A DNA stretch of 9,787 bases from contig CAOJLW010000073.1 of NCBI GenBank assembly GCA_948438565.1, positions 1 to 9,787 on the forward strand, in the 5' to 3' direction. The notes under the pieces were generated by a model. It searched no databases, was not told where the DNA came from, and saw only the letters and a program-made list of their open reading frames with translations. A program made the position numbers and the translations under genes. The DNA comes from an uncultured Lachnospiraceae bacterium (GTDB lineage: Bacteria > Bacillota > Clostridia > Lachnospirales > Lachnospiraceae). The first letter of the stretch is position 1, and the number at the start of each line of letters is the position of its first letter. Below are positions 7,130 to 9,787 of this stretch, piece by piece.

Positions 7130-7145
7130 AAATCGTAAAGATCGA

Positions 7146-7808
7146 TTACTCGTTTAGTTTAAAACCGATTCCCCAGACAGATGCAATGTAATCTTTTCCA
7201 TCGGCGTCCTGGAGTTTTTTTCGAAGATGGCTGATATGTACTTTGAGTGAATTTTCCGTACAGTCCGGAGTGTCCTCGCTGATACGGTTTAACATAACGG
7301 ATTTGGCAATAACCTGCGTAGGGTTTTGCATCAGCAGCTTTAAAATGGCGAATTCTGTCCGGGTCAGTTTGACAGTCTGGCGCTCGACCAATAAACTGTG
7401 CGTATCCGTATTTAGCGTTAAATTGCCAAAGCGTAAAATAGGAGAGGAAGCTAAAGAGGATGCATTCCGAAGCTGCACGGCAATCCTGGCCAATAGTTCT
7501 TTGGTGTTGAACGGTTTCGTGATATAGTCGGCGGCGCCGTCTAAGAGTAAATGGACTTTATCGTCTATATCTGCTTTGGCGCTGACGACAATCACCGGGA
7601 TGCCTTTTAGTTTGGGCAGTATCTCTTCGCCGTTTAATCCGGGCAGCATCAGATCAAGAAGTATGAGATCCGGATTGCTCAAAGATAAGCATAGCAGGGC
7701 TTCGGTTCCGGAATAGGCGCGTATCGTATGATAGCCTTCTTTGGTGAGCAATTCTTCCAACATATTTCCAATGTTGATATCGTCGTCTATAATCATAATG
7801 GATTTCAT
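7146..7808 (-). CDS. OmpR-family response regulator
   Basis: Cytoplasmic transcription regulator paired with the histidine kinase at the far end of the same operon. Its 220 residues show a receiver domain with the acidic pocket Asp8-Asp9-Asp10, phospho-acceptor Asp52 in 'LLDLMLPG', Ser76 and Lys98-Pro99, then a winged-helix DNA-binding domain (about 128-220) with 'LTRTEFAILKLL' (148-159), 'HISHLRKKL' (191-199) and the final 'VWGIGFKL'. The start at 7808 is chosen because AGGTGG (7817-7822) lies 8 nt upstream; an in-frame GTG at 7820 would overlap that site. The expected targets are the TTAACC repeats before the ATPase gene. No good promoter is visible in the roughly 50 bp between its start and the terminator hairpin at 7862-7899, so it may depend on readthrough from the promoter at 8214-8242. 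Confidence 0.95.
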   Translation of the reverse strand: MKSIMIIDDDINIGNMLEELLTKEGYHTIRAYSGTEALLCLSLSNPDLILLDLMLPGLNGEEILPKLKGIPVIVVSAKADIDDKVHLLLDGAADYITKPFNTKELLARIAVQLRNASSLASSPILRFGNLTLNTDTHSLLVERQTVKLTRTEFAILKLLMQNPTQVIAKSVMLNRISEDTPDCTENSLKVHISHLRKKLQDADGKDYIASVWGIGFKLNE

Positions 7809-7861
7809 GTCTGTGTCCACCTGTTCCCCATATCGGATAGGAAGGATCAGGACATAAAAAG

Positions 7862-7899
7862 AGACGGCATCAAATTATTTTTGAAATCTGATGCCGTCT
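7862..7899 (-). terminator. intrinsic terminator or attenuator upstream of the response regulator gene
   Basis: On the minus strand AGACGGCATCAGATT pairs with AATTTGATGCCGTCT through 15 positions (one G-U pair) around the 8-nt loop TCAAAAAT, and is followed by CTTTTTATG, a U-rich tail. It is a strong intrinsic terminator shape about 50 bp before the response regulator start. Ten bases of the 5' arm (7885-7894) recur exactly in the leader at 8087-8096 and could pair with the 3' arm instead. Whether it ends a separate small transcript or works as a conditional attenuator is open. Confidence 0.8.
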
Positions 7900-7917
7900 T
7901 TAAACTATGCTGTCCAT
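7900..7917 (-). other. five-codon mini-ORF against the terminator stem
   Basis: ATG at 7917 opens a five-codon frame (MDSIV) whose TAA (7900-7902) directly abuts the terminator stem ending at 7899. GGAGGG (7926-7931) lies 8 nt before the ATG, an ideal ribosome binding site for so short a frame. A ribosome sitting at its stop would cover the 5' arm of the hairpin. It may be chance; a different frame, opening at an ATG within the string ACAATGG near 7950, runs through the hairpin for 33 codons but lacks a binding site. Confidence 0.3.
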
Positions 7918-7937
7918 GGGTTTTTCCCTCCATTTTT

Positions 7938-8171
7938 TTATTTTCCATTGTCAAATCCGTGAAACGCTCTCTCTTTTTGTTTTCCATGAAGCTGTTGGGC
8001 AGGAATCATATCTGAATATTGCAACTGATCCTCCGGCCAGATTTTTATAAGTGTGTTCATGGTTTCCGTTTTGATCTCATCCCTCGAATCTGATGCTTGG
8101 AATGGATACCTTGTCTATAAGGATTTTTTGGGGTATTTCGTACTTACTTCGGTGGTCTGTACCTCCTTTGC
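7938..8171 (-). pseudogene. possible degenerate small gene of unknown function
   Basis: Behind a good promoter and a perfect AAAGGAGG (8162-8169), one minus-strand frame reads through 18 codons ('KEVQTTEVSTKYPKKSL') to an in-frame TAG (8115-8117), then a further 58 codons to TAA at 7938-7940. No ATG, GTG or TTG lies within reach of the ribosome binding site; ACC stands where a start would be expected. The only in-frame ATG after the TAG, at 8060, gives 40 residues ('MNTLIKIWPEDQLQYSDMIP' onward) but has only a weak GGAAA before it. The peptide is hydrophilic and matches no family I recognise. A lost start plus a CAG-to-TAG change would explain a decayed gene. The alternative is that it is untranslated leader RNA and the open frame is chance. 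Confidence 0.3.
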
Positions 8172-8213
8172 TTAGATTTTGTGTTGCTTGATGTATGTTT
8201 TATTGATGAATTT

Positions 8214-8242
8214 ATTGTATCTTATAATTTGACGTTTGTCAA
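8214..8242 (-). promoter_or_regulatory. strong sigma-A-type promoter reading toward the response regulator operon
   Basis: On the minus strand TTGACA (8237-8242) and TACAAT (8214-8219) are separated by exactly 17 bp, nearly consensus. The RNA should start near 8207. The first strong ribosome binding site downstream is at 8162-8169 and the first terminator at 7862-7899, so the unit is either a transcript of roughly 345 nt or the leader of the regulator-ABC-kinase operon. It lies about 220 bp beyond the trpA stop and is independent of the trp genes. Confidence 0.8.
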
Positions 8243-8254
8243 CATATAATTTGA
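8223..8254. repeat. TATAATTTGA direct repeats flanking the -35 (candidate operator)
   Basis: TATAATTTGA occurs at 8223-8232 and 8245-8254, 22 bp apart, about two helical turns, with one copy in the promoter spacer and one just upstream of the -35. A small inverted repeat TTGAC-GTTT-GTCAA (8229-8242) overlaps the -35. Such placement suits regulator binding, but the area is very A+T rich, which raises the chance of accidental repeats. Confidence 0.4.
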
Positions 8255-8369
8255 AAATAATTCATAAGTATTTATTATAATTGGAAAGAAATTGATAATG
8301 TTTTGAATATTCTGACAATTAATTGGTGGAAAGTAAACGGCGGGATGAGAAAACGGACGTTCGGGGTTA
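8255..8369. other. A+T-rich intergenic stretch without recognisable gene
   Basis: Between the promoter region and the inverted repeat below trpA. A short plus-strand reading frame beginning at 8303 has no ribosome binding site and runs over the inverted repeat, so it is not taken as a gene. I see no RNA gene or element remnant here. Confidence 0.6.
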
Positions 8370-8418
8370 AGCAGTTCGAAAGCATCCGGCGTGAGTGGTT
8401 GTATGCTTTCGAACTGCT
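8370..8418. terminator. 16-bp perfect inverted repeat downstream of trpA, probable trp operon terminator
   Basis: AGCAGTTCGAAAGCAT (8370-8385) is perfectly complementary to ATGCTTTCGAACTGCT (8403-8418) around a 17-nt loop. It lies about 40 bp beyond the trpA stop, where a terminator is expected. The T-tract on the trp strand is poor (TTAACCCC); on the plus strand six Ts follow only after 9 nt. It is thus a terminator by position and stem rather than by tail, and could instead be an RNA-stabilising hairpin. Confidence 0.5.
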
Positions 8419-8459
8419 CTCAATATGTTTTTTGCTTCGGTATAAATCTATAACAAGTT

Positions 8460-9230
8460 TTATCTTATGGCTGTCTTCATCGACTTAATATATTCCCCTA
8501 CATACACAGGCGCATCTTTACCGTGCTTTTCAAGCAACTTGATGATTGCTGATCCGACAATTGCACCATCGGAAATAGATGCCATTTTCTTTGCCTGCTC
8601 CGGTGTGGAAATACCAAATCCAACCGCACAAGGAATGTCGGTATTCTCACGCACTACATTGACGATAGATGAAAGGTCTGTCTTTATGTTACTTCTCATT
8701 CCCGTAACGCCGAGGCTCGATACGATATATATGAACCCTTTTGCTTCTTTTGCAATCATTGCGATACGGTTAGCAGAGGTAGGCGCAATTAGTGAAATCA
8801 AATCAATACCGTATTTTTCGCAAATAGGCTGAAATTCCTCTTTTTCTTCATAAGGCAGATCGGGCAGAATCAGTCCATCAACTTCAATATTACGGCAAGC
8901 AGAAATAAACTTTTCTGCTCCGTAGGAAAATACTACATTGGCATAGGTCATAAAAACCATCGGTACTTTTACGTCTTTTCGCAGTTCCTTAACGAACGAA
9001 AATATTTTGTCCGTTGTTATACCGCCGTTCAGAGCTCGAAGATTTGCTCCTTGAATGACAGGCCCTTCTGCTGTTGGGTCAGAAAACGGAATGCCAAGTT
9101 CAATAAGATCGGCGCCGTTTTCAACAGCGGCACGAACAACTGCTGCAGTGGTCTCAAGATCGGGATCGCCGCAGGTGATAAAGGCTATGAACGCCTTGCC
9201 GTTTTCAAATGCTTCTTTCATGTTACTCAT
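8460..9230 (-). CDS. trpA: tryptophan synthase alpha subunit
   Basis: Cytoplasmic enzyme cleaving indole-3-glycerol phosphate to indole and glyceraldehyde 3-phosphate, the penultimate step of tryptophan synthesis; indole is channelled to TrpB. Its 256 residues are a full-length TIM barrel: catalytic Glu44 in 'LIELGIPFSDP', loop 6 'LGVTGMRS' (173-180) and phosphate-binding 'GFGIS' (204-208) and 'GAIVGSA' (222-228). The position matching the second catalytic acid of enteric TrpA (Asp60, motif ADGP) is Glu55 in 'TAEGP', a conservative change that I believe is common in this branch. The start at 9230 is chosen because AGGGGAGG (ending at 9237) lies 6 nt upstream; it overlaps the trpB stop by 8 bp, giving translational coupling. 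Upstream in-frame codons to 9257 lie inside trpB and are unlikely starts. A second in-frame ATG at 9221 is less well spaced. It is the last trp gene of the operon. Confidence 0.98.
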   Translation of the reverse strand: MSNMKEAFENGKAFIAFITCGDPDLETTAAVVRAAVENGADLIELGIPFSDPTAEGPVIQGANLRALNGGITTDKIFSFVKELRKDVKVPMVFMTYANVVFSYGAEKFISACRNIEVDGLILPDLPYEEKEEFQPICEKYGIDLISLIAPTSANRIAMIAKEAKGFIYIVSSLGVTGMRSNIKTDLSSIVNVVRENTDIPCAVGFGISTPEQAKKMASISDGAIVGSAIIKLLEKHGKDAPVYVGEYIKSMKTAIR

Positions 9231-9787
9231 GGATATCCTCCCCTCTGTAGCGGGCAATGGCAGAACAGTCCTTATCGCCTCTGCCGGAAATCGTAATTAC
9301 GATGATCTTATCTTGGGCCATGGTCGGTGCAATTTTCAGTGCATAGGCAACAGCGTGAGCGGATTCGATAGCGGGAATGATACCTTCAGTCTTTGCAAGA
9401 TACTCAAAAGCATTTACCGCTTCATCATCCGTAATCGGGACATATATTGCTCTGCCGATGTCATGCAGATAAGCGTGTTCAGGACCGACGCCGGGATAGT
9501 CAAGTCCTGCGGAGATAGAGTAAACAGGTGCAATCTGTCCATCAGCATCCTGGCAGAAATACGATTTCATACCATGAAAAATACCGAGCCTTCCAGTAGC
9601 AATGGTTGCTGCTGTCTCGAAGGAATCCACTCCTCTGCCTGCAGCTTCGCAGCCAATTAGCCGCACACCCTCATTACCAATGAAATGATAAAAGCTGCCA
9701 ATGGCGTTTGAGCCGCCGCCTACACAGGCAATGACCGCATCCGGCAGTCTTCCTTCTTTTTGAAGGATTTGTTCCTTGGTTTCTTTT
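9223..9787 (-). CDS. trpB: tryptophan synthase beta subunit (5' part missing)
   Basis: C-terminal 187 residues of the PLP-dependent enzyme that joins indole and serine to make tryptophan, acting as an alpha-beta complex with TrpA. The frame is open to the window edge, so about half the protein (including the PLP lysine) lies outside. Visible motifs, numbered from the first complete codon at 9786: the PLP-phosphate loop 'GGGSNAIG' (23-30), 'SAGLDYPGVGPEH' (92-104) of the cation and communication region, 'EGIIPAIESAHA' (134-145) and the cofactor-ring-binding 'SGRGDKD' (167-173). These are canonical for TrpB1 rather than the divergent TrpB2. Its stop overlaps the trpA start by 8 bp, and the trpA ribosome binding site lies inside its last codons. 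Confidence 0.98.
   Translation of the reverse strand, partial: KETKEQILQKEGRLPDAVIACVGGGSNAIGSFYHFIGNEGVRLIGCEAAGRGVDSFETAATIATGRLGIFHGMKSYFCQDADGQIAPVYSISAGLDYPGVGPEHAYLHDIGRAIYVPITDDEAVNAFEYLAKTEGIIPAIESAHAVAYALKIAPTMAQDKIIVITISGRGDKDCSAIARYRGEDIHE

Noticed and set aside
7809..7820. GTG at 7820 as start of the response regulator
   Set aside because: The GTG lies within the AGGTGG that is ideally spaced for the ATG at 7808; the extra four residues precede the conserved receiver start.
8120..8210. Known riboswitch or T-box in the leader before the response regulator
   Set aside because: No T-box sequence, specifier-like stem or recognisable riboswitch core could be identified by eye; a covariance-model search would be needed.
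8207..8460. Insertion sequence or MITE suggested by A+T-rich DNA and the inverted repeat
   Set aside because: No transposase, no flanking target duplication and no terminal repeats at element-like spacing.
8303..8488. Plus-strand open frame of 61 codons below trpA
   Set aside because: No ribosome binding site, crosses the 16-bp inverted repeat and runs into the antisense of trpA.
9055..9660. Plus-strand open frame of 201 codons
   Set aside because: Lies entirely antisense to trpA and trpB, which have full family motifs; no ribosome binding site.

Overview
The window looks like chromosomal DNA from an anaerobic Gram-positive of class Clostridia, most likely a Lachnospiraceae-type gut bacterium. 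The basis is an FprA-type flavodiiron protein, strong AGGAGG-like ribosome binding sites, tightly packed operons with overlapping stop and start codons, and antimicrobial-peptide-type ABC transporters typical of Firmicutes. No tRNA, rRNA, CRISPR array, transposase or phage gene was found.

Layout. (1) 1-2294, plus strand: the 3' part of a BceB/FtsX-like ABC permease and its BceA/LolD-like ATPase, ending at a hairpin terminator shared with the next, convergent gene. (2) 2393-4402: a flavodiiron protein gene (minus) and a conserved gene of unknown function (plus), transcribed divergently from a compact intergenic region. Each has a recognisable sigma-A-type promoter, and each promoter has an inverted repeat on or next to its -35 element. 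(3) 4410-7808, minus strand: a four-gene cluster transcribed as response regulator, ABC ATPase (LanF/BcrA type with a Glu in place of the Q-loop Gln), ABC-2 permease, histidine kinase. This is a self-regulated peptide or lantibiotic resistance module; no biosynthetic gene accompanies it here. Three TTAACC repeats at exact 12-bp spacing lie between the regulator and the ATPase gene and are a good candidate operator. (4) 7809-8459: about 650 bp without a convincing intact gene but with much structure: a near-consensus minus-strand promoter, a perfect Shine-Dalgarno sequence with no start codon near it, a possible degenerate small reading frame, a five-codon mini-ORF, and an intrinsic terminator about 50 bp before the response regulator gene. 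(5) 8460-9787, minus strand: trpA and the 3' part of trpB, the end of a tryptophan operon whose start lies outside the window.

How it fits together. Two unrelated ABC transporters of the kinds that handle cell-envelope-active peptides lie within 7 kb, and one carries its own two-component system. The best candidate for something undescribed is the 7862-8242 leader. Promoter, small ORFs and terminator are arranged as a possible attenuator controlling the regulator-ABC-kinase operon. The Asn replacing the first metal-ligand His of the flavodiiron protein, and the divergently encoded unknown protein, also deserve a look. All functions are inferred from sequence alone.
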